From positions 1 through 61,038 of the forward strand of contig NZ_JAERUC010000084.1 of assembly GCF_016745505.1 (NCBI RefSeq): 61,038 bases of DNA. Reading direction: 5' to 3'. Source of the DNA: Streptomyces silvae. Its GTDB lineage: Bacteria; Actinomycetota; Actinomycetes; Streptomycetales; Streptomycetaceae. The position numbers and the translations under genes are program-made. The first letter of the stretch is position 1, and every line of letters starts with the position of its first letter. The notes under the pieces were generated by a model. That model was given only the letters and a program-made list of their open reading frames with translations, ran no database searches and had not been told where the DNA came from. This document shows, piece after piece, positions 34,417 through 43,207 of the stretch.

Positions 34417-35100
34417 ATGTCCGCAGACGTGGCCGAGGGCACCCCTGCCGCCCGCATGATGACCCTTCCCGGGGTGTACGCGCCCCAGCACGACACCCGG
34501 CTGCTCATGGCGGCCCTGAACCGCGAGGAGATCGGCCCGGGCACCGAGGTCCTGGATGTCGGCACGGGCAGTGGCGCCCTCGCTCTGCACGCGGCGCGGC
34601 TCGGGGCGCGGGTGACCGCGGTGGATGTGGCGCGGCGCGCCGTGGCGACCGCCCGTCTGAACGCGCTGCTGCACCGTCGGCGTATCACCGTACGGCGCAG
34701 TGATCTCCTCGCGGCGCTGCCCGGCCGCTCCTACGACCTGGTGATCTGCAACCCGCCCTACGTCCCGTCGCCGCTGGGCCGGCTCCCCGGGCACGGGGCG
34801 GCGCGGGCGTGGGAAGCGGGGCGTGACGGCCGGGCGATCCTCGACCGGGTCTGCGAGACCGCTCCGGCCGCACTCCGTCCCGGAGGGCGTCTCCTGCTCG
34901 TCCACTCGGGCCTGTGCGACAGCGAGGTGACCCTGCGGCGCCTGTCGGATGCCGGGCTCCGGGCGCATGTCAGTGACCGCGCTCTGGTCCCGCTCGGGCC
35001 GGTGCTGCGCTCCCGACTGCGGTGGCTCCGGGAGACGGGGCTGGTCGACGACGGGGCTACGGCCGAGGAACTGGTGGTCATCCGTGCCGAACACGCCTGA
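34417..35100 (+). CDS. NPPY-type methyltransferase (HemK2/MTQ2-like)
   Basis: A 227-residue class I methyltransferase. Motif I is DVGTGSGALAL (47-57), the acidic loop follows in VTAVDVARRAV, and NPPYVP at 112-117 is the hallmark of enzymes methylating planar nitrogens such as Gln side chains, adenine or cytosine N4. The start at 34417 has GGAG seven bases upstream. It lies between the diiron enzyme and the CDGSH gene, overlapping the latter by 17 bases. Whether it modifies a protein (release-factor style), a nucleic acid or a small molecule is open. Confidence 0.85.
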   Translation: MSADVAEGTPAARMMTLPGVYAPQHDTRLLMAALNREEIGPGTEVLDVGTGSGALALHAARLGARVTAVDVARRAVATARLNALLHRRRITVRRSDLLAALPGRSYDLVICNPPYVPSPLGRLPGHGAARAWEAGRDGRAILDRVCETAPAALRPGGRLLLVHSGLCDSEVTLRRLSDAGLRAHVSDRALVPLGPVLRSRLRWLRETGLVDDGATAEELVVIRAEHA

Positions 35101-35311
35101 GCACCCGTGCCGGATCACCCTCGGCGACGAGGGGCCGCTGCTGGTGGAGGGGCCGGTCGAAGTCACCTGTGCCGACGGCAGCGTGGCGGTCTCCGACCGG
35201 TTCGTCGTGGCCCTCTGCATGTGCCGGCGCAGCCGGATGTACCCGTGGTGCGACACCAGCCACCGGCGCCGTACGAAGCCGGGCGAGGGGCCCCGCCGGT
35301 CGGCGGACTGA
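35084..35311 (+). CDS. CDGSH iron-sulfur domain protein
   Basis: A 75-residue protein with a single CDGSH domain that would bind a 2Fe-2S cluster through three Cys and one His: C45, C47, C56 and H60 in CMCRRSRMYPWCDTSH. The usual Gly after CD is Thr here. The GTG start at 35084 lies inside the methyltransferase gene (17-base overlap), indicating coupling. Such proteins transfer electrons or clusters, so it is a good candidate redox partner for the upstream diiron enzyme; that is inference. Confidence 0.85.
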   Translation: MPNTPEHPCRITLGDEGPLLVEGPVEVTCADGSVAVSDRFVVALCMCRRSRMYPWCDTSHRRRTKPGEGPRRSAD

Positions 35312-35316
35312 GTCCC

Positions 35317-36555
35317 TCACTCCTCGGCGCGCAGCCGCGTCCGCTTCACCCCGCGCAGCCGGCGGGAGACCTCCCGGAGCCGCGGGTGGCGTTCGTGGGC
35401 CTCGGCGGACCGGCGGTCCAGCTCTTCGGCCAGGCGCTCCGTGCGCTTGTCGATGTCGAGTTCGTCCAGGATGCGGTCGACCTCCGCGAGCAGCGCGCCG
35501 TGCAGCTGCCACTGCCTGGGGTGTTCCTGGACGTCCTCGAGCAGCAGATCCGCCACCCGGTCGCGGGTCGCACGGCTCCGGGCAAGGGCGTCGGCCAGGC
35601 GCTCCTCGGCCTCCTCGCCGCTCTCGGCCATCGGCGTGGTGATCATCAGAGCGAATCCCTCGATGGCGTCGGACATGTGCCCGAACAACTCCCTGAGGTC
35701 CGTGGCCACGTCCTCGGGGAAGAGCGTCTCCTCGGTACGCGCCTTGGCGAGGTCGGTCAGCGTACGGGTCAGGACGCGCAGCACCACGGCGCAGATCTCC
35801 AGCGTGTCGAGCCCGGTCCGCAGGACGACGCGGTAGAGCAGGCCCTGTTTGACGCGGGGGTTGAGCCTGAGGCTCTCCTCGGCCTGCCGCAGGGACGCGT
35901 CGACCTCCACGATGTCGTGGTCGAGGCGGCGGGCTTCGTGCAGGCGCGCGGCGGCCTCGCGTACGGGGTGGTTGCCGCCGATCTCGTCGCCCAAGGCCCG
36001 GAACATCCTTCCCATGCGCTCCCCCAGGCCTCCGATGGAGGCGCCCGCCGACTCGACCCAGACGGGCGGCGCCAGCAGGAGGTTGAAGAGCAGGCCGACC
36101 CCGGCGCCGATCAGTGTCTCCAGCACGCGTTCCCAGGCGGTGGCGGCGACCTGGGACACGCCGAGGACCAGCATCGCGCTGATCGCCACCTCGGGCACGA
36201 ACTCGTTGACCCTGACCAGCCGGCCGATCAGCAGTGAGGTGAAGATGGTCAGGCCGAGGCTCCACCAGCTCAGACCGACCAGGGAGCTGAATCCGCTGGC
36301 GATCAGGACCCCGACGACGACGGCGTTCACACGCCGGATCCCGGTGGTGAGCGTGGCGTAGAGCGTCACCTGCACCACGAGGAGCGCGGTGAGGGGCGCG
36401 GTCAGAGGCGCGGGATGCGGGGCGGGCAGGACCGTCTGGGCCACCGCGAAGGCGATGACGGCCGCCGCCGTCGACCGCAGCGTCTGGGCCGCGGCCGGTT
36501 CGGTGGTGCGCTGGACGAGTTTGACGACGGGTTCGGGTGCGGCGACTGCTGGCAT
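35317..36555 (-). CDS. FUSC/aromatic acid exporter-like membrane protein
   Basis: A 412-residue protein of the fusaric-acid-resistance/ArAE type. About six hydrophobic segments lie between residues 20 and 165 (for example TAPLTALLVVQVTLYATLTTG and VAISAMLVLGVSQVAATAW), followed by a large cytoplasmic helical domain rich in Glu and Arg. ATG at 36555 was chosen as it precedes the first membrane segment; longer in-frame starts lack conservation. It is convergent with the CDGSH gene, with only five bases between stops. The substrate is unknown. Confidence 0.82.
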   Translation of the reverse strand: MPAVAAPEPVVKLVQRTTEPAAAQTLRSTAAAVIAFAVAQTVLPAPHPAPLTAPLTALLVVQVTLYATLTTGIRRVNAVVVGVLIASGFSSLVGLSWWSLGLTIFTSLLIGRLVRVNEFVPEVAISAMLVLGVSQVAATAWERVLETLIGAGVGLLFNLLLAPPVWVESAGASIGGLGERMGRMFRALGDEIGGNHPVREAAARLHEARRLDHDIVEVDASLRQAEESLRLNPRVKQGLLYRVVLRTGLDTLEICAVVLRVLTRTLTDLAKARTEETLFPEDVATDLRELFGHMSDAIEGFALMITTPMAESGEEAEERLADALARSRATRDRVADLLLEDVQEHPRQWQLHGALLAEVDRILDELDIDKRTERLAEELDRRSAEAHERHPRLREVSRRLRGVKRTRLRAEE

Positions 36556-36697
36556 GCCTAGACGGTGCCCCGTTCCGCTGCCCCGCAGCGCTTCGGGCGC
36601 CGGTCGGACTCCGTACGGACGTACGCGTGCCGCCGTCGGCTCCGGGCTCGCGGTGGCGCGCCTCGCGGTCACGCGCGCACGGAGGGATGGTGGAGAC

Positions 36698-36880
36698 ATG
36701 GCTATCTCACTCACGCCCCCCACCGAGACACCTCCGGCGGAGGGCTGCATCAGCGAAGCGCACGTGGAACGGGCGGACGGAGGGATCTGGGAGCACCCGG
36801 TCTTCTGGGCGGCTTTGATACTGCTGGGCTCGATCATCGTCGCGGGGTACTTCATCGCGCGGATCTTCGGCTTCGCGTGA
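36698..36880 (+). CDS. Small single-helix membrane protein (DUF6480-like)
   Basis: A 60-residue protein: a Pro/Thr-rich N-terminus (SLTPPTETPPAEG), an acidic stretch, and one membrane helix (FWAALILLGSIIVAGYFIARI). The TETPPAEG segment resembles the DUF6480 family; this is from memory and uncertain. GGAGGG lies 11 bases before the ATG. Its stop overlaps the next start (GTGA), so it is co-translated with the glycosylase-like gene. Confidence 0.7.
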   Translation: MAISLTPPTETPPAEGCISEAHVERADGGIWEHPVFWAALILLGSIIVAGYFIARIFGFA

Positions 36881-37491
36881 GCACCCGGCGGACTCTGGAC
36901 ACGCTGCTGGAGCGGCACGGCACCACGTACGCGGCCGAGGCGGGCATCCGGCTGCGTGACACCCCGCAGCCGCTGTACCAGCTGCTCGTCCTGAGTCTTC
37001 TGCTGAGCGCGCGGATCCGTGCGGACATCGCGGTGGCCTCCGCCCGGGCGCTCTTCTCGCACCGGCTGCGCACTCCGCGCCGGATGGCCGACGCCACCTG
37101 GCAGGAGCGCGTCGACGCGCTGGGCGAGGGCGGCTACCGGCGGTACGACGAACGGACGGCGACGCAGCTGGGGGACGGCGCGCTGCTCCTGCTCGACACG
37201 TACGGCGGGGACCTGCGGCGTCTGCGGCGGGAGGCCGACGGCGACATGGACAGGCTGCGCGCGGGCCTTCGGGGCTTCCCCGGCATCGGGCCGGCGGGTG
37301 CCGACATCTTCCTGCGCGAGGTGCAGACGGTGTGGCCCGAGGCGTCGCCCTATCTCGACGCGAAGGCGCTCCAGGGAGCGGAACGGCTCGGTCTGCCCGC
37401 CACCCCGGACAAGCTCGTCCGGCTGGCGAAGGGCGAGGACCCGGCTGTGCTCGCCGCGGCCCTGGTGAGGAGCGCGCTGGACAAGGGCTGA
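36877..37491 (+). CDS. Endonuclease III-like HhH-GPD protein lacking lyase Lys and Fe-S cluster
   Basis: A 204-residue HhH-GPD superfamily protein. The helix-hairpin-helix reads FPGIGPAGADIFLREVQ and the conserved Asp is in PYLDAKAL. In endonuclease III the hairpin carries GxGRKTA with the catalytic Lys; here GPAGAD has no Lys, and the C-terminal four-Cys cluster loop is absent. It could be a monofunctional glycosylase with altered specificity or a DNA-binding derivative. GTG start overlaps the upstream small membrane gene, an unusual pairing. Confidence 0.8.
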   Translation: MSTRRTLDTLLERHGTTYAAEAGIRLRDTPQPLYQLLVLSLLLSARIRADIAVASARALFSHRLRTPRRMADATWQERVDALGEGGYRRYDERTATQLGDGALLLLDTYGGDLRRLRREADGDMDRLRAGLRGFPGIGPAGADIFLREVQTVWPEASPYLDAKALQGAERLGLPATPDKLVRLAKGEDPAVLAAALVRSALDKG

Positions 37492-37497
37492 GCCCGG

Positions 37498-38247
37498 TCA
37501 GCCCGTCGGCCGCCGCTTGCCCGGCTTGGTGGAGCGGCCCTCCACGAGCGCGCGCCTGATCTGCGCGGCGGTGGCGCGGGCGTGCTCGGAGGTGGACGTA
37601 CGGTCGGCCACCGAGGTGACGAAGCGGTGGGTGGGGCGAAGGCACCTGCCGCACGGGGTGTCGTCCGTGATCAGGTATCCGTCCTCGCACTGGGGGTCCG
37701 TGCAGCGGCCGGGGCTCACGAGCGCCTCGGCGATCTCCTGGGGTGCCCAGCGGCGCCGGCCGTCCTCGTCCTTCTCGTGGAGCGCGTGGGACCAGCGGAC
37801 GTTCCACCGGCGTTCGAGCCGCTCCAGCAGCTGGTCGGGGGTGCGCCGGCCCAGCTCCTGATGGATCAGGTCGTGCACCGTACGGGGATGGCGGTGTCCC
37901 AGTGCCTGGACCAGCGGTTGCGGAAGTGCCTGGAGGATGTAGGTGACGGGGTCGCCGGCCGCGCGTTCACGCCACTTGCGGCAGCTGCACGGCCCCTCGG
38001 CGGGCAGCGCACGCTGGCACCGTCCGCACCGGCCGCGGCATTCGGCGCAGAGCCCGTTCTCCAGCCCGTCCAGGTGCGGTGCGGGCGCCCGGCCGCAGTC
38101 GCGGCAGCAGGCGGCGCAGGGGCCGCAGAGACGCTCGTCGCCCAGTTTCGTCGTCCACTGCCGCTGCTGGCAGCGGCAGCACAGGGCGTTGTTGCAGTAC
38201 TCGTGGTGGGCGGCGCCGGAGTGCCGTCCGGAGGGCGGGAATGACAT
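37498..38247 (-). CDS. Cysteine-rich zinc-ribbon-like hypothetical protein
   Basis: I do not recognise this 249-residue protein. The first 95 residues hold clustered CxxC/CxC pairs (CNNALCCRC, CGPCAACCRDCG, CAECRGRCGRC, CSC), enough for three or four zinc sites. The middle is helical (VTYILQALPQPLVQALGHRHP). A second metal-binding module near residue 185 has CTDPQC ... CGRC, like the DnaJ/ribbon type, and the tail is basic. A nucleic-acid-binding role is plausible. It is convergent with the glycosylase-like gene, six bases between stops. Confidence 0.75.
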   Translation of the reverse strand: MSFPPSGRHSGAAHHEYCNNALCCRCQQRQWTTKLGDERLCGPCAACCRDCGRAPAPHLDGLENGLCAECRGRCGRCQRALPAEGPCSCRKWRERAAGDPVTYILQALPQPLVQALGHRHPRTVHDLIHQELGRRTPDQLLERLERRWNVRWSHALHEKDEDGRRRWAPQEIAEALVSPGRCTDPQCEDGYLITDDTPCGRCLRPTHRFVTSVADRTSTSEHARATAAQIRRALVEGRSTKPGKRRPTG

Positions 38248-38414
38248 GGATACGTTCTCCAGGTGCGTGGCGAGGGCCTGTCAGGTCCTAGCCATGTCGA
38301 CGAAGCGCGCGCAGGGGCCCTCGGACGACGGTATCGCCCTCGTCGGGTCCCGTGCGGCACGGTGCCGCGTTCAGCCGACATTCTCCCGCACCCGGACGGT
38401 GCGTGGGGTGGTGG

Positions 38415-38615
38415 TCAGGGCCTCAGGCCGCTGACGACGTTCGCGGTGGCGGTGATCCCTTCGTGGATGGTGGGAGCCATGCTCGTACCCGCGAGGAAGA
38501 ATCCCAGCAGGGCGCAGACGATCGCGTGCGAGATCTTGAGTCCTCCGTTACGCAGGAAGATCACTGCGAGGATCAGCAGGAGCAGCACCACTGAGATCGA
38601 AATGGCCATGGCCAA
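38415..38615 (-). CDS. Small two-helix membrane protein
   Basis: A 66-residue protein. Two hydrophobic helices (about 4-21 and 29-48) are joined by RNGGLKISHA, and the end contains PTIHEGITATANVVSG. The layout resembles TrbC/VirB2-like or phage-holin-like small proteins, but nothing around it supports conjugation. AGGAGG lies six bases before the ATG at 38615. The function is unknown. Confidence 0.75.
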   Translation of the reverse strand: MAMAISISVVLLLLILAVIFLRNGGLKISHAIVCALLGFFLAGTSMAPTIHEGITATANVVSGLRP

Positions 38616-38746
38616 CCTCCTCCGCCGCGCCGGAATTGCGGCATTCGGCCGCCAGTGTGGCGCAGCGGAGGGGCCGTTCGGCGCACTGGCGTGTCCGCCG
38701 AACGGGTGTTGACTCAGGGTGACGGGGTGAGGCCGGCGGGGGCCGC

Positions 38747-39649
38747 TCAGCCGTTCCGGCCGCTGCCGGGCTCACGGCGGCGGAGGAAGCGCTCGAGCCC
38801 TGCCAGGTCGTCGGTGTTGAGGTGGTCGACGTCCGCGGCGACGAGCTCGTTCCAGACGGCTTCGCGTGCGGGGCCCGCGAGGTCGGGTGTGCCCCAGAAG
38901 CGGACCCGTTGCCCGCTCGTGTGCGCCGCCGCGACGAAGGTGCGCAGCCGGTCACGTTCGGCCGCCGGGAAGGGGCCTGTCCCCTGCCAGCCGAAGCTCG
39001 TGGCCCAGTTGCCGCTGATGAGCGGGATGAAGGAGGCGGGGGCTGCGGTGCCGAGGTCTTCCGGCCGGCCGTCGTAGAAGGCGTACCGGGTGGTCTGCGC
39101 CTCCATCGGGACGCGGGCGGCCCGGTCTCCCGAGACGACGGCGGTGACGGCGCCGGTACGGACCCGGCCGTGCACGGAGCGGGTGAGGAGGGAGCGGTAG
39201 CGGCGGAGCACCCGGTCGAGTTCGAGGTAGGTGGCGGCGCCGTCGGTCTTGATGTCGATCAGCAGCTGGAGCGGGGCGGGGTGCCCGGCGTGGACGTGCC
39301 CGTGGTGGGCGCGGACCCGGGCCGCCAGGGGGTCGAGGTACAGGGAGACGAGGGTGCGTGCCGGGTCGAGGCTCTCGGCCTCGTGGGCGACGAGCAGCTG
39401 GCCGTCGACGAGGAAGATGTCCGCCTCGACGCTGGTGAAGCCGTGCGCGAGGGCGTCGTGGAGGGGGCGTCGGTGCAGGTAGTCGTTGTGGGCGTGGGCC
39501 CGGGCCAGTGGCCGGGGGCCACGGGGACGGGTGTTCACGGCAGGGGTCGTGGTGGGGGTCGCGACGGCGGTCTGGGCGGGGATGAACGCTCCCGCGGCGG
39601 CCGTGGCGAGGGCGGTGGTGACGACTCTGCGACGGGTCAGGTGTGCCAT
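38747..39649 (-). CDS. Tat-exported glycerophosphodiester/PI-PLC-like phosphodiesterase
   Basis: A 300-residue secreted TIM-barrel phosphodiesterase. The N-terminus LTRRRVVTTALATAAAG is a twin-arginine-type signal. The catalytic region begins HAHNDYLHRRPLHDALAHGF and continues VEADIFLVDGQLLVAHE, giving the His-Glu-Asp-His set of GDPD/PI-PLC enzymes; LQLLIDIKTDG follows. It would degrade glycerophosphodiesters outside the cell. GGGAG precedes the ATG at 39649. Substrate class (GDPD or PI-PLC-like) is not settled. Confidence 0.85.
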   Translation of the reverse strand: MAHLTRRRVVTTALATAAAGAFIPAQTAVATPTTTPAVNTRPRGPRPLARAHAHNDYLHRRPLHDALAHGFTSVEADIFLVDGQLLVAHEAESLDPARTLVSLYLDPLAARVRAHHGHVHAGHPAPLQLLIDIKTDGAATYLELDRVLRRYRSLLTRSVHGRVRTGAVTAVVSGDRAARVPMEAQTTRYAFYDGRPEDLGTAAPASFIPLISGNWATSFGWQGTGPFPAAERDRLRTFVAAAHTSGQRVRFWGTPDLAGPAREAVWNELVAADVDHLNTDDLAGLERFLRRREPGSGRNG

Positions 39650-39848
39650 GGGGTCTCCCTGAAGCGGTCGGTGGGGCAGAGCGGGCGGGGACGCGACGAG
39701 TATGGCGGCGGCAGCGGTTCGAAAGGCAGGTACCTGCCAAGAGTTGGAACGACCGTCGTCCGTACGTCGGCTGCGCTGCGCCTGTTGTTCCCTGGCTCCC
39801 ACGCGTGCGGGGCGGGGGCGCGTCGGCCGCACCCCGCCCCGCGCCTCG

Positions 39849-40970
39849 TCACGGAGCCGGCAGCTCCACCAGCCCCGCCACGGCCTCACGGTGACGCCCC
39901 GCGGTGCCGTACGCGATCGAGTCGGCCTTGGCCCGCTTCAGATACAGGTGCGCGGGGTGTTCCCAGGTCATTCCGATCCCGCCGTGCAGCTGGACGCACT
40001 CCTCGGCCGCGTGCACCGCGACCTCGGAGCAGTACGCCTGCGCCACGGCGACCGCGAGCGGTGCGTCCGGGCTGCCGGTCGCCAGCGCGTCGGCGGCGTT
40101 ACGGGCAGCTGCGCGCGCGGAGACGACCTCCAGCCAGAGCTGGGCCATTCGGTGCTTCAGCGACTGGAACGAGCCCACCGGCCGGTTGAACTGGTGGCGT
40201 TCACGGGTGTACCGGACGGTCTCGGTCAGGCACCACTCGGCCAGTCCGAGCTGTTCGGAGGCGAGCAGTCCCGCTCCGGCCAGCAGGCCCCTGCCCACCG
40301 CTTCGGCCGCGGGACCCGCCTCGGCGAGCAGGGTGCCGGTGGCCCCGGTGAGGGTGACCGTGGCGAGCGGGCGGGTCAGGTCGAGCGGGACGAGCGGCTG
40401 GACGGCGACACCGGCCCCGCCGGCCTCCACCGCGTACAGGCCCTCCGCCGTGGGCACCAGCAGAACGTCGGCCGCCGCGGCGTCCGCGACGCCGGTCACG
40501 GTCCGCTCCAGGGTGCCGGTCGTCGACGCGGCCGCGTCCGCGGGCGCCGAGGCGAACGGCAGGGCGAGCACGGCGGTCCTGCGGCCTTCCGCCAGCTCCC
40601 CGAGGAGTGCGGCGGCCGGGCCGCCGTCCTCGGCCAGCGCGAGCAGGATCTCGGTCGCGACGACGGCACTCGTCAGGTACGGCGCCGGGGCGACGCTGCG
40701 GCCGAACTCCTCCAGGACCACGGCGGCCTCACGATGGGTGGCGCCCTGGCCGCCGAGCTTCTCAGGGACGAGCAGCCCGGCCGCTCCGATCCCCGCCGCG
40801 AGCGATTCCCACAGCCGCAGGTCGTACGGCGTGTCGGACTCGACCGCGGCGATCACCGTCGGCGCGTCGGCCCGGTCGGCGAGCAGTGAGCGCACGGCGG
40901 ACCGCAGGTCGTCCTCGGCCTCCGTGTAGAGCAGGTCGGGCGCCTGGGCGGCTTCGGTCTGTACGGTCAT
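39849..40970 (-). CDS. Acyl-CoA dehydrogenase
   Basis: A 373-residue FAD-dependent acyl-CoA dehydrogenase, last of a three-gene operon. Family regions include LLVPEKLGGQGATHREAAVV in the N-terminal helical domain and VQLHGGIGMTWEH near the C-terminus, where the Glu lies near the catalytic-base position used by some members. Its start overlaps the upstream dehydrogenase stop (ATGA). Two dissimilar dehydrogenases side by side often form a hetero-oligomer, as in cholesterol side-chain degradation. The substrate cannot be assigned. Confidence 0.9.
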   Translation of the reverse strand: MTVQTEAAQAPDLLYTEAEDDLRSAVRSLLADRADAPTVIAAVESDTPYDLRLWESLAAGIGAAGLLVPEKLGGQGATHREAAVVLEEFGRSVAPAPYLTSAVVATEILLALAEDGGPAAALLGELAEGRRTAVLALPFASAPADAAASTTGTLERTVTGVADAAAADVLLVPTAEGLYAVEAGGAGVAVQPLVPLDLTRPLATVTLTGATGTLLAEAGPAAEAVGRGLLAGAGLLASEQLGLAEWCLTETVRYTRERHQFNRPVGSFQSLKHRMAQLWLEVVSARAAARNAADALATGSPDAPLAVAVAQAYCSEVAVHAAEECVQLHGGIGMTWEHPAHLYLKRAKADSIAYGTAGRHREAVAGLVELPAP

Positions 40971-42193
40971 CGGGCGAGATCCTTCCAGGCGACGTCCTTG
41001 TCGTTACGGGGCTCGGCGGGCAGACCGAGGACGCGCTCGGCGACGATGTTGAGCAGGACCTCGCTCGTCCCGCCCTCGATGGAATTGCCCTTGGACCGCA
41101 GATAGCGGTAGCCGGCGTCCCGTCCGGTGAAGTCGACCAGTTCCGGGCGGCGCATGGTCCAGTCGCCGTACAACAGGCCTTCGTCACCGAGGAGTTCGAC
41201 CTCCAGTCCGCTGATCTCCTGGTTGAGGCGGGCGAACGCGAGCTTCATGCCGGAGCCTTCGGGGCCGGGCTGTCCGGCGACGAGCTGCTGGCGCAGCCGT
41301 TCACCGGTGAGCCGGGCGACCTCGGCCTCCACCCAGAGCGTGAGCAGCCGCTGGTGGAGGTCGTGGGTGCGCAGGCCGGGCTGTTCGCGCCAGGTCTTCG
41401 CGACGGTGCCGATCATGCCGCCCTCGCGGGGGATGCGGGCTCCGCCGATGGACACGCGCTCGTTCATCAGGGTGGTCTGGGCGACCTTCCAGCCGTCGCC
41501 GACCGGGCCGAGGCGCCTGCTGTCGGGGATCCGTACGCCGGTGAGGAAGACCTCGTTGAACTCGGCCTCGCCGGTGATCTGGCGCAGCGGCCGCACCTCG
41601 ACGCCGGGGTCGGTCATGTCGCAGATGAAGTAGCTGATGCCGCGGTGCTTGGGGACGTCGGGGTCGGTGCGGGCGATCAGGATCGCCCAGCGGGCCACAT
41701 GGGCGCTGGACGTCCAGACCTTCTGCCCGTCGACCACCCAGTCGCCCCCGCTCCCGGCTTCGCCCGAGCGGGCGGTGCCCTCTTCGTCACGGACGGCGCG
41801 GGTGCCGAGGGCGGCGAGGTCGGACCCTGCGCCGGGCTCGCTGAAGAGCTGGCACCACACCTCCTCGCCGACCCACAGCGGCCGCAGGAAGCGCTGCTTC
41901 TGCTCCTCGGTGCCGTAGCCGAGGATGGTCGGGGCGGCCATGCCGAGGCCGATGCCGATGCGGCGCGGGTCGTTGTCGGGGGCGCCCGCTGCGGCGAGTT
42001 CGGCGTCGACGACGGACTGCAGGGAGCGCGGGGCGTCCAGTCCGCCGAGGCCTGCGGGGTAGTGCACCCAGGCCAGGCCCGCGTCGAAGCGCGCCTTGAG
42101 GAAGTCGGTGCGGTCGGTGGTGGCCGGCGGGTGGGCCGCCAGCAGTTCCTGGGTGAGGCGCCGGACCTGTGCCGCGTCGATGGCGGTGCTCAT
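40967..42193 (-). CDS. Acyl-CoA dehydrogenase
   Basis: A 408-residue acyl-CoA dehydrogenase. The FAD/substrate segment LFSEPGAGSDLAALGTRA, the middle beta-domain WVVDGQKVWTSSAHVARW and the C-terminal SIEGGTSEVLLNIVAERVLG are clear. It overlaps the quinone oxidoreductase gene upstream and the second dehydrogenase downstream by four bases each, so all three proteins are probably made in fixed ratio for one catabolic route. An FadE-type alpha/beta complex is a reasonable guess. Confidence 0.92.
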   Translation of the reverse strand: MSTAIDAAQVRRLTQELLAAHPPATTDRTDFLKARFDAGLAWVHYPAGLGGLDAPRSLQSVVDAELAAAGAPDNDPRRIGIGLGMAAPTILGYGTEEQKQRFLRPLWVGEEVWCQLFSEPGAGSDLAALGTRAVRDEEGTARSGEAGSGGDWVVDGQKVWTSSAHVARWAILIARTDPDVPKHRGISYFICDMTDPGVEVRPLRQITGEAEFNEVFLTGVRIPDSRRLGPVGDGWKVAQTTLMNERVSIGGARIPREGGMIGTVAKTWREQPGLRTHDLHQRLLTLWVEAEVARLTGERLRQQLVAGQPGPEGSGMKLAFARLNQEISGLEVELLGDEGLLYGDWTMRRPELVDFTGRDAGYRYLRSKGNSIEGGTSEVLLNIVAERVLGLPAEPRNDKDVAWKDLAR

Positions 42194-43158
42194 CGGGTGC
42201 CTCCTGACGGCAGGACGACGATGCGGCCGGTGCTGGTGCCGTCGGCGACGCGCTGGACGGCGCGTGCCGCGTCGGCCATGGGGACGCGCTCGCTGATCAG
42301 CGGCTTGACGACGCCCTGCGCCGCGAGCTTGGTGAGCTCGTCGTGGCAGGCGCGTACGGCGGCGGGGTCCTTGGTGTTGTAGAGACCCCAGTGGAGTCCG
42401 ACGATCGAGTAGTTCTTCACCAGGGCGTGGTTGAGGCCCGGTGTGGGGATGGCTCCGCTCGCGAAGCCGACGACGAGGACACGGCCCTCGAAGGCGATGC
42501 ACTTGACGGACTTGGCGTAGGCGTCGCCGCCGACCGGGTCGTAGACGACGTCCGCGCCGCGTCCGCCCGTGGCCTCCTTCACCGCGGCGACGATGTCCTC
42601 GCTCCGGCGGTCGATGACCAGGTCGCAGCCCAGTTCGCGCGCGATCGCGGCCTTCTCGGGTCCGCCGACGACCCCGATGACGGTGGCGCCGGCGGCCTTG
42701 CCGAGCTGGACGGCCGCGCTGCCGACCCCGCCCGCGGCCGCGTGCACCAGGAGCGTCTCACCGGCCTGCAGGTGTGCCCGCCGGTGCAGCCCGAACCAGC
42801 CGGTCTGGTAGCCGATGTGCAGGGCCGCGGCCTCCGCGTCGTCCAGTGCGTCGGGCGCCGGCAGCAGGGCCGCCTCGTCCGCCACGACGTACTCGGCGAA
42901 TCCGCCCTCGGGGAGGGCGGGGGTGGCGAGCACCCGGCGCCCGTCCTGGGTCACGCCGCAGATCTCCACGCCCGGGGTGAAGGGCAGCGGGGGCCTCACC
43001 TGGTACTGGCCGCGGCAGAGCAGCGCGTCGGGGAAGTTGATGTTCGCCGCGCGCACCTCCAGCAGTACCTGCCCGTCCCCGGGGGTCGGCCGGTCGGTCT
43101 CCTCGAGCTCCATCACCTCGCTCGGCTCGCCGTTCCGGTGCACTCGCCATGCCTGCAT
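42190..43158 (-). CDS. NADPH:quinone oxidoreductase (medium-chain reductase family)
   Basis: A 322-residue zinc-independent MDR protein. The N-terminal GroES-like domain has VRAANINFPDALLCRGQYQ and PFTPGVEICG, and the NADPH-binding domain has VHAAAGGVGSAAVQLGKAAG. It lacks the zinc-ligand cysteines of alcohol dehydrogenases. GGAGG lies six bases before the ATG at 43158. It is the first gene of the acyl-CoA dehydrogenase operon and may reduce an unsaturated intermediate. Confidence 0.88.
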   Translation of the reverse strand: MQAWRVHRNGEPSEVMELEETDRPTPGDGQVLLEVRAANINFPDALLCRGQYQVRPPLPFTPGVEICGVTQDGRRVLATPALPEGGFAEYVVADEAALLPAPDALDDAEAAALHIGYQTGWFGLHRRAHLQAGETLLVHAAAGGVGSAAVQLGKAAGATVIGVVGGPEKAAIARELGCDLVIDRRSEDIVAAVKEATGGRGADVVYDPVGGDAYAKSVKCIAFEGRVLVVGFASGAIPTPGLNHALVKNYSIVGLHWGLYNTKDPAAVRACHDELTKLAAQGVVKPLISERVPMADAARAVQRVADGTSTGRIVVLPSGGTR

Positions 43159-43207
43159 GAGGGGCCTCCACAACACTGTCGGCATTACCACTGCTCCGCC
43201 GCATACT

